DNA of 64,000 nt, from positions 17,834,140-17,898,139 of the forward strand of contig NC_056528.1 of NCBI RefSeq assembly GCF_019175285.1, read 5' to 3'. Shown one piece after another: positions 26,239 through 36,961 of the stretch (the first letter of the stretch is position 1; each line of letters begins with the position of its first letter). Both the position numbers and the translations under genes were made by a program. The notes beneath the pieces are model-generated. The model was not told where the DNA came from, did no database searches, and saw only the letters and a list, made by a program, of their open reading frames with translations. This DNA comes from Sceloporus undulatus (taxonomy: Eukaryota > Chordata > Lepidosauria > Squamata > Phrynosomatidae).

Positions 26239-26493
26239 CAGTGGTGCCTCGGGTTACGAAATTAATTCGTTCCGCGGCCGCTTTCGTAACCCGAAAAGCC
26301 TTCGTAAGCCGAATTGCCATAGGCGCTAATGGGGAAAAGCCGCGTTTCGTGCGAAAAAGCCGAAAAAAGCACCAAAAAATTTTCTTCGTATCCCGAAAAA
26401 ACATTTGTAACCCGGAACAATGATTTCCTATGGGATTTTTTCGTATCCCGAAAATTTCGTAACCTGGGTATTTCGTATCCCGAGGTACCACTG
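26239..26493. mobile_element. Tigger-like (Tc1/mariner) MITE with intact TIRs and TA site
   Basis: 255 bp between TA dinucleotides (26237-26238, 26494-26495). It starts CAGTGGTGCCTCGGGTTACG and ends CGTATCCCGAGGTACCACTG. Inside, TTTCGTAACCCGAAAA-like phrases repeat in both directions. The termini resemble Tigger elements. High CpG content suggests that it is young. Confidence 0.85.
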
Positions 26494-26627
26494 TACAGCA
26501 AACACTGTGGTGATTTGGAAGGGTTGGGATTGTGCAATAAACACATTCTGTCCCATCTCATCCTTGTTCACAGGGAAAGACCTTTCCCGCCTCACATTTT
26601 TGTAAGCTGCTTTAGCCATGGCTTATG

Positions 26628-26797
26628 GAGGGATGTAGAGAGGAAGGCCACATACTAGATGGATGGACTCCATTAAAGAGGTCACAGGTATGAATCTGCA
26701 GGAACTAAGAAGAGCTGCGGAGGACAGAGAGTCTTGGAGATGTCTCATACACAGGATCAGCATGGGTCAAGATCAATTTTTGTTAACAACAAAAAAA
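26628..26797 (+). mobile_element. RTE-clade LINE 3' end
   Basis: Encodes RWMDSIKEVTGMNLQELRRA then AEDRESWRCLIHRIS, the C-terminus of RTE polymerases, and ends in GTTAACAACAAAAAAA. Confidence 0.8.
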
Positions 26798-27352
26798 TCC
26801 TAACAGCCCAAATCACAGCTCACAAATCCATTGAAACCTATGTCTTAGTTAGGTTCAATGCGGTAATGCTCAGTTATCAGTTCTTAAATGAAAGCATCCA
26901 GACAGGGAGGTTGAAAAAAACACTAAAGACTTATATTATATAACACATAAGTTAAACATCCAGCCTTACAGTATAACTTAATACCTCAATTAAAGCAAAG
27001 TAACACTTCACCCTGAATCCCTTCCGCACTGTCAGTTCTCATCAAACCAAGCTACAGTACAGCATTTATTATTACAATCCATAGGCCCCTCTATACAAAC
27101 AAACAACAAACAAAAAATGTGTAACATCAGATAGGATACAACCTAACAATAACATTGGCAATAAAAACCTTTGAGATGCTCTGGCCAATTTTAGGCGCTC
27201 CCTTCTCTTTCATCTTAATTATAAAAGATAGGAACTTGGCAACCAAGAGGGACCAAAGTCCCTATACAGCTCTTACCAATTCCTCCATTCCTGTCTGGCC
27301 TTACTTCATCTGATCTTCTCAAGATTTCATTCATTCCTATCTGCCCCTGGCC

Positions 27353-27770
27353 CTGTTGTTGTTGTGTGCCTTCATGTCGTTTCTGACTTATGGCAACCTT
27401 AAGGCAAACATATTTACTTTATTGAATATATATCCTGCCTTTTGCTCCAAAATGGGACCCTATTAAGTTATCATTGCAAGGTTCCCCCTTCCCTTCCTTT
27501 GTGGCTGAAAGTGTGTGACCTCCCAAAGATCACCCAGTAGTTTTTCATGGCTGAGCAGGGATTTGAACCATGGTCTTCAGAACTGTGGTCCAACACTCAA
27601 TCCTCTACACATCTGTGGTTCCCAAACTTTCATCTTCCAAGTGTTTTGAACTTCAACTCCCAGAAGCCCCAGACAGGTTGGCCAGCTGTCAGGAATTCTG
27701 GGAGCTGAAGTCCAAAATCTCTAAAGGAGCAAAGTTTAGGAATCACTGCTCTACATCATGCTAGCTCCCT
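27353..27770 (-). mobile_element. Squamate SINE interrupted by a hAT-like MITE
   Basis: Left end TGTTGTTGTTGTGTGCCTTC, B-box region GGATTTGAACCATGGTCT, head CATCATGCTAGCTCC at the right. The MITE at 27613-27748 splits the tRNA-like head. An extra segment (about 27405-27465) also replaces the usual middle. Confidence 0.8.
27613..27748 (+). mobile_element. hAT-like MITE, same family, inside a SINE
   Basis: Termini CTGTGGTTCCCAAACTTT and GTTTAGGAATCACTG. It splits the SINE spanning 27353-27770. Flanks CTCTACACAT and CTCTACAT look like one duplicated site with a small change. Confidence 0.8.
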
Positions 27771-29032
27771 GCCCCTGCCTCATCCCTATTTATTCCTGGT
27801 CCTACTTCTATTTCTAGCTGGCCCTGACAGTTTCAACAGACAAGCTTCTGGTTTAATAGCTCTCCCTTCACAGTATCCCAAAGGTTGCGATTGGCTGGTT
27901 AGGCTCAGGCTTGCTTAGCAATTCTCTTTACAGACTATAAGTCCCATCGACCTCAGCCATCATTGCTGGTGTCACTAGCTGGATCATTGTTCAGGTGCTT
28001 CAGCATACTCTCATTGCAGATTTTAGTTTACTATAAGATTTTTTTAAGTTCAGGTTGCTGAAACAATGCTTCCCCCCCCCCTTGTTTGCTGCCAAGCACA
28101 GAAACTATCCCTTGTGGTCCTGGCAGAGCTGGCAGAAGGAGCTGGAACGAAACATCAGAGTAACTTGATATTTTCAGTTCAAATGCCATTTAGTTTGCAA
28201 CAACATACCCAAGGCACGAGAGAGAGAAATAGGGCATAAAGGAGGGAGAATAATCTCCCTTCAAAAACACGCCATCACCCAGTTTCTCTTGCCTCTCTAC
28301 TCTGCCCTGCAGGCAGGTGCAATCCAAAGAATTCGCAGCCGTTTGTGGTCAAAGCTATGAAGAAGTTGCGTGTGTTACACAACCAGGTTCACTCCAGGTC
28401 ATCAGATGCACTCCAGTTCCAGAGCAGCTGTGGCTTCGTCTATGCCATGGCTAGCAGCTCCGAGTATCTCTGTCATAGTTTCCCTCTACTGCAGTCAGCA
28501 GTAAGGAAAACTGGCAAGAGGAGATCAACAACCAGAAGCCCCAGAGAAAACTGCAAGCTCCTTCAGTATCTCCAGTTGTCCACTCCCAGCTTTCCTATCA
28601 CATTTACCAAGCTAGAGGCAAGCAACGCATGTGGAAGTATTGCTGCCCAAGGCTTTGGCATTCGATTAACGGCAAATCTTAGGGCTCTCATGCCCTAAGA
28701 AACTAAAATTTCCAGGACTCTCTAGTACTGAGCCAGAGCAGTTAAAGCGGTCTCAAACTGGATTATTTTGGCAGTGTGTTCTGCACCCATCTCATGGCAA
28801 GATGAGAGAGAGAACTAACCTGGATTTTCACAGGAAGTTGAGACTTCAGTGTTAACTGGGCTTGGACTGGAAACATGAGATTCTAATGTCTACTCAGCAG
28901 GATAAGGAATTAATTTCACATTTTGTTTAAGATGGAAATGTAATGGAAGAAAATGTCATAAGTAAGTAGATTAAAACTAAATCCCAATGGGTATTGTAAG
29001 AGCCACAATTATAATACCTTAACACTGAATCA

Positions 29033-29250
29033 TGTGTTGTGTGGCTTCAAGTCGTTACTGACTTATGGTGTCCCTGAGGTGAACCTAAGGGGAAAAAAGG
29101 GTTTTCTTGACAAGATTTGTTCAGATGGAGGTCGGCCTTTGCCATCCTCTGAGGCTGAGGGAATGGGACTTGCCCATGGTCACCCAGTGGGTTTCCATGG
29201 CCAAGCAGGGATTTAAACCCTGTTCTCCAGAATCCTATACCACATTATGC
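29033..29250 (-). mobile_element. Squamate tRNA-derived SINE
   Basis: All blocks are present: GTGTGGCTTCAAGTCGTTAC at the tail side and TTTAAACCCTGTTCTCCAGA at the head side. Confidence 0.8.
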
Positions 29251-30289
29251 CTATCTATTAAACAAAATAATCAAAGCTTTTCTCTAGGGTTAAGAGCATC
29301 CCATGCGACAAAGATCCAGAGACTAGCAAGTCATCATAGCGGCAAGGATCCTAAAGGTCCTGTTCTAAACACTATCCTCCATAGACTTCATATCAGTAAT
29401 CTCCCACTTTTGTTTTATGCCTTCCAACTACCTGAGCAACGAAGTCCATTGCCTACCAAATATGAATATCCATGCCTCTGCTAAACAACCAATATGGACA
29501 TTAACCGTCCATCTTATGGAGAAAGAAACCTTTGGTTATAAAAAGTTCTAGAAACTTACCAAACTGAATCCCCCTTTTTAAAGACTGAAAAGTCTGTTCC
29601 AGTTTGTTCTATGGGACTTTCTGCTGAAGGAGTGTGCTAAGGATCACAGCCTTGGCCCTCCAATAAATGCTCTCGCTTAATCTTTGCACATGCCATGGGA
29701 GCACCAAAACAAAACTCCCAATTCTGGGAGAAAGACTGCATATAATTCAAATAAATAATAATAAAATCTGTCTCTCTCAACATGAGAAAGCTAGATCAAA
29801 AGGTGTGACTGTCTCACCTAGTACTGTGTACTCAGACTGGAAGCAAGCCTCTACAATCTCAAGTGGAGATCTTTCCCAACAACCAGGGTCTATTCCAGGG
29901 GTGGAAAGCATGTACCCCTCCAGATGTTATTAGACATCTCCCAGATATAATACAGCATAGCCACAGCTGTTAAATTAGGAGCCAGCATCTCTGGGAGCCT
30001 CAATTCGCTTTGTACCAACACATTATAGGAACCAGTCAGGAAATACAAATTTCAAAATGGGAAGCTTGATTTCCAGGTGTTGCACACAGCAGGATTCAGG
30101 TATGTTTAAGTTGATCCATTCTCCTTGCCACTGCAACATAAACAGTGATGGCCTGTCAGCTTTTCCTTGGCCTAAAAGACATCACTATGTTCTTTGGAGA
30201 AAAACTAGGGAATAAATGAGATCCAACATATCATCTTATTAAAGCTCAAGGTTGTCAGGCTTGAAATCCAACCCAGTGCAACCTTTTTA

Positions 30290-30481
30290 TTGGACTAAGC
30301 TGGGAAACCAGGTTTCAAATCCATGGTGAGCCAGGAATACCCCTTGGGTGACCTTGGGCAAATCACAATTTCTCAGCAGAAAGGAAGGCAAGGGCAAACC
30401 TCCTCTGAAAAATCATGCTAAGAAAACCGTATAATAGGGTCACCATTAGTTGGAGTCACCTTAAAAGTACATAACAACAAC
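30290..30481 (+). mobile_element. Squamate tRNA-derived SINE, diverged
   Basis: TTGGGTGACCTTGGGCAAAT, GGCAAGGGCAAACCTCCTCT and the tail GTACATAACAACAACT support it. Confidence 0.75.
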
Positions 30482-32486
30482 TGTCAGATTTGGGTAAGAA
30501 TTACAAGCACCTCAAGCCCCAGAGAAACCCCATTAGTCCCAGCAGCAATGAACTCTGAGGAAACTGCTTGTGGGGATGGGGGAGAGAGTAGGGATTGTGA
30601 GAAATACGCTGGAAATCCCAGTTTTGTCCTGGGGAGCCTTCCATTCTCCCCCCCCCCCCCTCCTCAAAACTGCCTTCCCATAAAACCTGCTGCAAACCAG
30701 CATGTAGGAGAAATTTTCAGGGCCGTGGGACAAAACCAGAACACAGGTCTGTCTGCTTTCTGTTACAGAAGTCACCAGGATGCCCTCCAATAAATTTACA
30801 CAATCTGGAGAGATGCAGTCTCTGAGGTACACATGGCTCAAGGTGTTATGGGTTAAAATCAAATCCACAAGGAGTAACCAGAAAGCTAGAGAAGGCACTC
30901 AAGCTTAGCCACTGGGGCACCAGCACATTGTCCTACCTAAGAGGCAATCATCTTAACAATTTTGCCCAAAGGGAAAATTTGCCCAGACCAACATTCTGAC
31001 ATTGCTGGGGAAATGCCAGCAAAATTACACAGCAAAGAGGAGAAAAGGAGGAACAAAACTGAGCCACTTGTAGAATTCATCAAGCCACTGAACAAACATG
31101 GGCACAGGATGGGGGGAAGCAATAGCTAGGAATCTATACGACAGATCTCCTTAAAAACAAATCCTTCAGAAAGCACATTGCTCTATGCATTTGCTGCATT
31201 CCCCTTCTTCCTCCTCTAGCAGCCAAATTGGTTTCTCTCTCTCTCTCACCCCCAAACACAAATCCTTCACAGCTCCCTTGCCTTCTCTACCTCTGTGGGC
31301 ATCCATAAAAATATCAAATGGCAGGAGGGGAGGGGAAAACACATACACATACCAGACCTGCTTCTTAAAGCTCCTCAGAGATAACACAGCACTCAAGAAT
31401 GCAAGACAAGGTCTCCCTGACAAGCAGCAGACGTGGGAGGGGGAGGAAGAGAAAATGCCGGCTTCCTGTGTAGCAAGCTTAAACCTTTTCATAGGGTGCA
31501 GTGTCAACAGGCTGCACAACCACATCTGCCAATTGCATCCCTTCTCCATGCTACATTACATGCGCTACTTGCAAGCCCTTTCAGTTTTCCCCAATTCAAC
31601 CCAGCCATGAATGTAAGGACAGGTCTGTGAGCACACAGCAAGCTGAACACTGCTGAGGTAGTTCACACAAGAAGGAAGGGTCTGTTCACAGCAGAAGGAG
31701 CTGATGTCATTTCAGCAACTGGGGTGGAAAGTATAACCCCCACTACACGCACCAGCCTTAGATAAGAGAGGCTCTAGTCTAGGACAAATTCCTACCCCAA
31801 GGCTACTGTTTGTATGTTTTAAAGAACTGGAAGAGCAGTGGCTGTTGTTGGGAAACAGACAGACCTGTGGAATAAAGCCCACCGCTACATAAAAAGGGAG
31901 CAATTCCTCTGCTGAGAAATTAAACCCTAGACTGAGAAATGGGAAGCCAACAGGAAGTGCAGCTGATACAACCGCAGTGAACATTTCCAGATGAAGCATC
32001 TACAGTTCAACAGAGAGATGCAGAAATGTGCATACAAAGCACAACACAACATACTATTTCGAACTGGAAGGAGGGGAGGGATGCTATCATAAGACCCAAA
32101 ATGGTGCAATGTTTTTCCTAGGAGTCCTATTTGAGGACAGGGGTGGACTGCATCACCTTTCTATAGTAAGCGATGGGGAAAAATCCTCTCTGCAGCTAGA
32201 ACCTCACTTAGAGCCAACAGCTGGCAAATGCCAGCTCCTGCTTCTCCAGGGCAACAGGAAAACAACAGGACCTATCACCATCGTTTCTATTATTTGTTTT
32301 AAAGCAGGGCCACATGTCATTTCTGCCCACCCCTGGAAGGAAATCACAATGTACACAAGCAGCTGGAAGAGCAATGGGGAAAGAGGAAGACTAGAGGGAG
32401 GCTTAGAGGGGGAGGTCTATGCAGGCTACTGAACGCCTGACCACTAAGGGGGCTACTGAAGAAGAGAGAGACGCCTGTCCTCTTAC

Positions 32487-32531
32487 CTGCTCCTCCGCCT
32501 GCGAGGGGGCTTCTCCGCCAGAGCTGTGGAT
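32487..32531 (-). CDS. SCAI: SCAI coding exon 2 (45 nt)
   Basis: Short exon with acceptor CCTCTCCAG|A and donor GAGCAG|GTAAGAG on the minus strand. Read in the frame set by exon 1 it gives STALAEKPPRRRRS, with split Arg codons on both sides. It matches human SCAI LTGTVEKPPRKRRSR. The basic run KPPRRRRSR resembles a nuclear localisation signal, which fits a nuclear cofactor (inference). Both junctions are phase 2. The exon is separated from exon 1 by a 2.3-kb intron and from exon 3 by about 23.4 kb. Confidence 0.93.
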
Positions 32532-33730
32532 CTGGAGAGGAGGCGGAGAAAGAGAGAAGGCAATGATGGAGGGCTGCGGGGACAAGCAAGGACAGCCACC
32601 CACTCCACCCAAGACAAGCACATCACCCCCAAGACCTTCCACAGTCACAACTCACATAACCCTCCTCTGTGTCTGACACAACACTAGGCATCCTAAAGCA
32701 AGTGTCACCCAAGAAGGGTCAAGCAAAGGCTTCCAGAGCTTAATGCTCTAAATCGAATCAGACATTGCCTCTATTTGGGGTGTCTTTTGCATGCATACAC
32801 CAGCAAGGATCACCTATGTACATCCATATTCCCAGGGGTTTAATTCCCCCTTGTGTCCTTGCATCAGGCTCCATATTGACACCTGCCCTATTTTGCAGCC
32901 ACTCTGTCCTACCTTGCTCCTCAAATCTTACCCTCGCTTGAAAAATTCATACTCGTTGCTCACCCTTTTACCTGTTCACAGGATACCTGTGTCTCTCTCA
33001 CACTAGTGCACCTATGCTGGCTCTTCAAATCACCAACCTTTCACACCAGGACTAATGGCATTAACCCCCCCAAAAAACCTCCACAACTCAAACTCACTGA
33101 ATGCTAAAACCACCTCTACTGCCTTCAGGATGAATTCGTATTGCATCAAACCCATATCCTTACCGCTCATATGCAACCTGGCTCCACCCCAAGCTTTCCA
33201 TTTCCCCCTCCCTGTTCACAGGATGCCTCCACAGCTAGTACATCCGAAATTCATCCTACACATCATTCACATCCCAAATTCATTGTACACCTTGCAGGGA
33301 TTCTAGCTATCCTACATATGCTTCCAACCAGCGATTCTTCAACCACTAAGTCCTCCCCCCAAAACCTCTCACAGTGATTATCCTAACTCCCACTTTCTCA
33401 ATCCCTCCACATCCCAATTTCTGACAATACCTTCATGCCATGTCATGTAACCTCGAATTTCCTACAGCCTTTCTCCATCCTAATCCCTCTGCAATAGCCC
33501 TATTTGGACCTGCACATACCCCAAACAAACCTCTTTTCAGGCTTCAATTCTTAGACATCCTGTACCAGCAGGTAGTCCTCTCTTCTTCTGTCTCCGACCT
33601 ATAGGTTCATTGCCCCATATCCCACATAATCCTCTGCTCCCAAATCCCTCCATTCCTAAACCCCACACAATGAATGCTTACCCTTCGCTTCTGCACCTTC
33701 AGCTCCTTGCTACCCCCCATCTACCATATG

Positions 33731-33836
33731 TATGTGCCTTCAAGTCACCTGCTAACCTCATGAATTTCACATGGTTTTCTTAGGCAAGGGATACTCAGAG
33801 GTGGTTTAGCCAGTGCCTTCCTCTGCCTTGCTTCAG
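33731..33836 (-). mobile_element. Squamate SINE, 3' part
   Basis: TATGTGCCTTCAAGTCACCT then GGTTTTCTTAGGCAAGG; the head is absent. It lies within the C-rich tract. Confidence 0.55.
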
Positions 33837-34015
33837 CATCCATCCTCTTAACACTTTGCCATATTGCTGTACCTTGCATTCGCACCCCAATCGCCTTCCA
33901 AACCCCCAGCCTTTCAAATCATCCTCTCCGATTCCAGACCCCTCTCTCCCCTCAGCTATCCTACATTCCCCACCTCTTCCATTTCAGACCCCAAAGGAAG
34001 GACTCATCCCCCCCC

Positions 34016-34186
34016 CAGGATGTTACCGGGGGGGGGGGTCCGGGGGGCCGGACCCCCCCCCCCCCCCCCCAAACAAACGAAGGGTGTGTGCTGCTGCTCC
34101 GCCGCCCCCCCGAGCCCCAATAAAAGTGGTGGCACTTTTTTCGGCCCCCCCCCTTCCTAAAATCCTAGCTATGTCCCTGCCCCCCA
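34016..34186 (-). mobile_element. Probable hAT-like MITE
   Basis: On the minus strand one end reads CAGGGACATAGCTAGGATTT, close to the CAGGGGCGTAGC type of hAT terminus. The other end near 34018 reads CAGGATGTTACCGG. It contains G and C homopolymers that could form a hairpin. Ends are uncertain. Confidence 0.4.
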
Positions 34187-34836
34187 GCACCCCCCACCTC
34201 TGCCTACCTCAGCCCTCAGGTCTCCCATACTTCTCCCTATTTGGAGGGAGAACTCAGTCCCCAAGTGTACCCCACTCCTCTTTACCTCAGCCCCCAGGGA
34301 CCCCATACATCTCCCTATTTGGCAAGGAGAACCCCCAATTACCCCCTATCTCTCCCTATTTGGAGGACTCAGCCCCTAAGTGCCCCATTCTTCTCTCCAC
34401 CTCAACCCCTAAATACCCCACACCTCAGCCCCCCCGGGACCCCCCCCCCGTCCCCCGGTCACCCCCCCCCCCCCCCCCCCCCCCCCCCAGGGACCCCCTC
34501 CCCAGCCCCCCAAGTACCCCATACCTGTCTCCTCACCCCAGCCCCAAAGACCCCCTACCTTAGTCCTGAGGTACCCCCTACCTCAGCCCTCAGGTACCCT
34601 CCCTTCTCCTCACCTCAGACCCCAAGCACCCCATGCATCTCCCACCTGAACCCCAAGGTATCCCCCATTTCTCCTCAGCTCAGACCCCAAGCCCCCTCGC
34701 CTCAGCCTCCAGGTGCCCCATACCCCTCCCCACCTCAGTCCCCAAATTCATTATCATCATTATCACCTAAACCCCCAAGCCCCCCTCACACCTCCCCTAA
34801 TCCAAGCCCCCTCCGAGGCATCCCCCTGAGCCTCAC

Positions 34837-34889
34837 CTGGAGGCCGGTCCGTCGCGGGGCGACCGAGCAGCCCCTCCTCCTCTCAGCAT
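34837..34889 (-). CDS. SCAI: SCAI coding exon 1 (start codon)
   Basis: SCAI is a nuclear repressor that binds MRTF-A (MAL/MKL1) and dampens SRF target genes such as beta1-integrin. It is also reported to act with 53BP1 in DNA break repair (family knowledge). This exon starts with ATG (minus strand, 34889-34887) and encodes MLRGGGAARSPRDGPAS plus two bases of an Arg codon. It ends at a consensus donor CCAG|GTGAGG. Joined to exon 2 it gives an Arg-rich N-terminus that aligns, with the same spacing of 33 residues before TEFALKETM, to the remembered human start MVRGARQPQQPRSRLAPR. The N-terminal 17 residues are poorly conserved, so identification rests on exons 2-6 and on exact phase matching (phase 2 donor). 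No other ATG is visible in frame just upstream. The exon sits in a GC-rich region with CCAAT boxes upstream. Confidence 0.85.
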
Positions 34890-35110
34890 CCGCGCTCCCG
34901 CCGACTGAGGCGAAACTAAGACCCCGCTCCCCTCCTCCTCAGCCTAACCTGGGCACGGCCCTCGTTCCGCACCGCCTCCCTCGCCGTCCCCGAGCCCCTC
35001 ATTGGCTCCGCTCCCAAACCCTGGCCTCCCATTGGTTGGTCTCGCTGCCACTCTCCCCCTCGCTCTCGCCCTCTGGAGCGGGGAAGCGAGGAGGGAGACC
35101 GAGCGCCACC
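34890..35110 (-). promoter_or_regulatory. SCAI: SCAI promoter region, CpG-rich with CCAAT boxes
   Basis: GC- and CpG-rich sequence directly upstream of the SCAI start codon. Two ATTGG motifs on the plus strand (35001-35005 and 35031-35035) are CCAAT boxes in the SCAI direction and would suit NF-Y binding. No TATA box is evident. The transcription start is not defined; it probably lies between 34900 and 35000 (inference). Confidence 0.55.
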
Positions 35111-35193
35111 TCGAGGCCAGGATGGGCATTGCAGGGAAGCAGAGCCAACCCTACCTGCCTCCAACTGCATCTCCCAGCATCCACAAAACAGGG

Positions 35194-35288
35194 AGGCCTT
35201 TATTGGAGCAACCAAAATAGCACAAAAGACATAGATAGTGCAAGTTTTCCAAGCTCATCTGCCTTCTTTATCGGGCAAAGGAGCTGTT
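35194..35288 (-). mobile_element. Penelope-like element end, fragment
   Basis: GGCCTTTATTGGAGCAACCA, then CTTCTTTATCGGGCAAAGGA. It lies between the SCAI promoter and the microsatellites. Confidence 0.5.
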
Positions 35289-35337
35289 AAATATATGGTG
35301 ATATATATGTGAATGGCATATATTCATCATTGTGTAT

Positions 35338-35338
35338 A

Positions 35339-35386
<48 letters not shown>

Positions 35387-35500
35387 CACATACATATATA
35401 TACATACACACATGTACACACACGTACACACACACACATATATATACACACATGTATATACACACACACACATATATACACACACATATTATTATGTACT
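35338..35500. repeat. TA/CA dinucleotide microsatellite
   Basis: Compound (TG)n, (TA)n and (CA)n tract in the interval between the SCAI and RPL35 promoters. The many open frames here are artefacts of the repeat (runs of Y/I/T/H). Confidence 0.95.
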
Positions 35501-35666
35501 TATTATTATGTATTAATATTATGTATTATTGTGTATTATATATATGTTTGTGTGTGTCTGTACATATGAATATATATGTATATATATAATCTGTACATAT
35601 GAATTTTATTATTATTTTCTTATATCTCTCAGCATAGGGACTTCCAAGATAGGGACATAGGTCAAA

Positions 35667-35716
<50 letters not shown>

Positions 35717-35726
35717 NNNNNNNNNN
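35717..35726. other. Assembly gap (10 N) in ATT microsatellite
   Basis: Ten Ns flanked on both sides by (ATT)n, between SCAI and RPL35. The array is probably collapsed or incomplete. Confidence 0.99.
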
Positions 35727-35899
35727 TATTATTATTATTATTATTATTATTAATTTTCTTATATCCCATCTTTCTCCCAAAATAGGTACTTCCAACATAG
35801 GGACATAGATGATAATGATGATTTTATTATATCCCTATATGTCTATCTATAGATATAGATATTCTCTCAACATAGGGACTTCCAACATAGGGACATAGG

Positions 35900-35952
<53 letters not shown>

Positions 35953-35962
35953 NNNNNNNNNN
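35953..35962. other. Assembly gap (10 N) in ATT microsatellite
   Basis: Ten Ns at the end of a second (ATT)n array. The text TTCTTATATCCCA flanks both gaps (35754 and 35963), which suggests duplicated flanks around one repeat. Confidence 0.99.
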
Positions 35963-36149
35963 TTCTTATATCCCACCCTTCTCCCAACAGCAAATTTAAA
36001 AACAATACAATTTAAAAACAATACAAAGTTTAAAAAATATAAATATAAAATTTAAAAGAACAATTAAACTATTAAACAATTTAAAATGAAACAGATAAAA
36101 CAAATAGCTAAGGAAATCTATCAATGGCTTGCTTTCTACGCTGCAATAG

Positions 36150-36303
36150 ATGCAGCCCTGGGCTAAACCATTCCGAGGGGAGGGGAGACCGTAGTCGCTC
36201 AGTCCTTTGCTCTCCCTTTCCCCGCCCCCCCCCCCCCGCCTTCTGCTCTCATTGGTTGATTCCGTGCGCCGGTTTCTTGTTCCCTCCCGGCTTCCGTCCT
36301 TCC
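36150..36303 (+). promoter_or_regulatory. RPL35: RPL35 core promoter
   Basis: GC-rich, TATA-less sequence upstream of RPL35 exon 1. It contains an ATTGG (inverted CCAAT) at 36251-36255, about 50 bp before a pyrimidine-rich start region. This layout is common in ribosomal protein genes. Confidence 0.55.
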
Positions 36304-36330
36304 CTTTCCTGTCGGTGCTCCGTCGCAATG
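36304..36330 (+). CDS. RPL35: RPL35 exon 1 (5' UTR and start codon)
   Basis: RPL35 is large-subunit protein uL29, located near the peptide exit tunnel. Exon 1 carries a short 5' UTR and ends exactly after the ATG (36328-36330) at donor ATG|GTGAGC. The human gene has the same arrangement. The sequence CTTTCCTGTC from about 36304 looks like a 5' terminal oligopyrimidine tract, which would put the mRNA under mTOR-dependent translational control like other ribosomal proteins. The exact transcription start is inferred. The start context is CGCAATGG. Confidence 0.85.
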
Positions 36331-36607
36331 GTGAGCCCTAGAAGCGGGGGAGCGGGTTTAATCCGAATCCATCGCCCTCGGAAAAGGGGTTTTGGGTTAT
36401 GAGTGCAGACGGAGCAGATGGAGGGGAGGCTGGAGGGGTTCGGCGGGCCGAAATGGGGGGCTTTGGAGCGGGAATGTGGCCCTGGTTTGGAAGGGAGGGC
36501 TAGGAAGGCCGCAGCGCTAGAGGCTTAGGAAGGGAGAGCCCTGCTGCATTGGGAAAGGAAGGCTGGTTTGGACTGCAACCAGATGGCCTTTCAAAGCAAG
36601 TTGTTTT

Positions 36608-36660
36608 TGTGTGTGTGTGTATGAGAAAGAGAGAGAGGCACAAACTATATATTGTATGTG

Positions 36661-36694
<34 letters not shown>

Positions 36695-36730
36695 CATATA
36701 CATATGTGTGTGTATATATGCTGTACACAC
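36608..36730. repeat. GT/GA/TA microsatellites in RPL35 intron 1
   Basis: (GT)n, (GA)n and (TA)n tracts within the first intron. Confidence 0.9.
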
Positions 36731-36774
36731 ATACACAAGCGCATAGCATATACACAAGGGTTGACCAATCTGTG

Positions 36775-36952
36775 GGTCAGTGTAAATAAGTTCTTCGCCA
36801 TCATTTCCCTTTGCTTCATCATTTAGATCCTTGGTTGCATGTCCCTAAGTTTTACCCAGGGATCATATCAAAAATCCATCATTTTGGCCCCAAAACATGC
36901 CCTTGGCTTATATATAAGGTCAACTTATACTCAAGTATATATGGTATATGTA
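36775..36952 (-). mobile_element. MITE of the TATAAGTCGA family
   Basis: TGCTTCATCATTTAGATCCT, GATCATATCAAAAATCCATC and AGGTCAACTTATACTCAAGT; RPL35 intron 1. Confidence 0.65.
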
Positions 36953-36961
36953 CACACACAC

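Larger units (their letters stand above)
9067..32486 (-). other. SCAI: SCAI intron 2, transposon-rich
   Basis: A 23.4-kb intron between the basic N-terminal exon and the conserved domain. Many SINE, MITE and LINE fragments listed separately fall inside it, together with a 10-N gap at 10082 and a 60-nt hairpin at 9738. Stretches not otherwise listed, for example 15900-17600, 22150-24450 and 31000-32400, show nothing I can assign. No further exon is required by the phases of exons 2 and 3. Confidence 0.65.
32780..34830. repeat. C-rich, minisatellite-like tract in SCAI intron 1
   Basis: About 2 kb with strongly C-rich plus strand. From about 34190 to 34780, degenerate units built on CCCCATACCTCAGCCCCCAG recur with variable spacing. 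Long C runs lie at 34051-34070 and 34460-34488. The proline-rich open frames here are low-complexity artefacts. The RNA made from SCAI would be G-rich. Confidence 0.75.
35667..35962. repeat. (ATT)n microsatellite arrays with partial duplications
   Basis: Two or three (ATT)n arrays separated by near copies of ATAGGGACTTCCAACATAGG and CTTATATCCCATCTTTCTCC. Both gaps lie within or at the ends of these arrays. Confidence 0.9.

Noticed and set aside
33856-35290. Long proline-rich open frames (235 and 349 codons)
   Set aside because: They come from the C-rich repeat and run across SCAI exon 1 and promoter in the wrong strand. Composition is low complexity and no family is recognisable.
35309-35589. 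Open frames rich in Tyr, Ile, Thr and His
   Set aside because: Products of the TA/CA microsatellite.
35667-35962. CRISPR-like spaced repeats in the ATT region
   Set aside because: The repeated flanks around ATT arrays are microsatellite duplications in a vertebrate genome; there is no repeat-spacer order.
36124-36402. 92-codon frame across RPL35 exon 1
   Set aside because: It overlaps the promoter and exon 1 in another frame. The ATG at 36328 with an immediate donor fits the known RPL35 structure.
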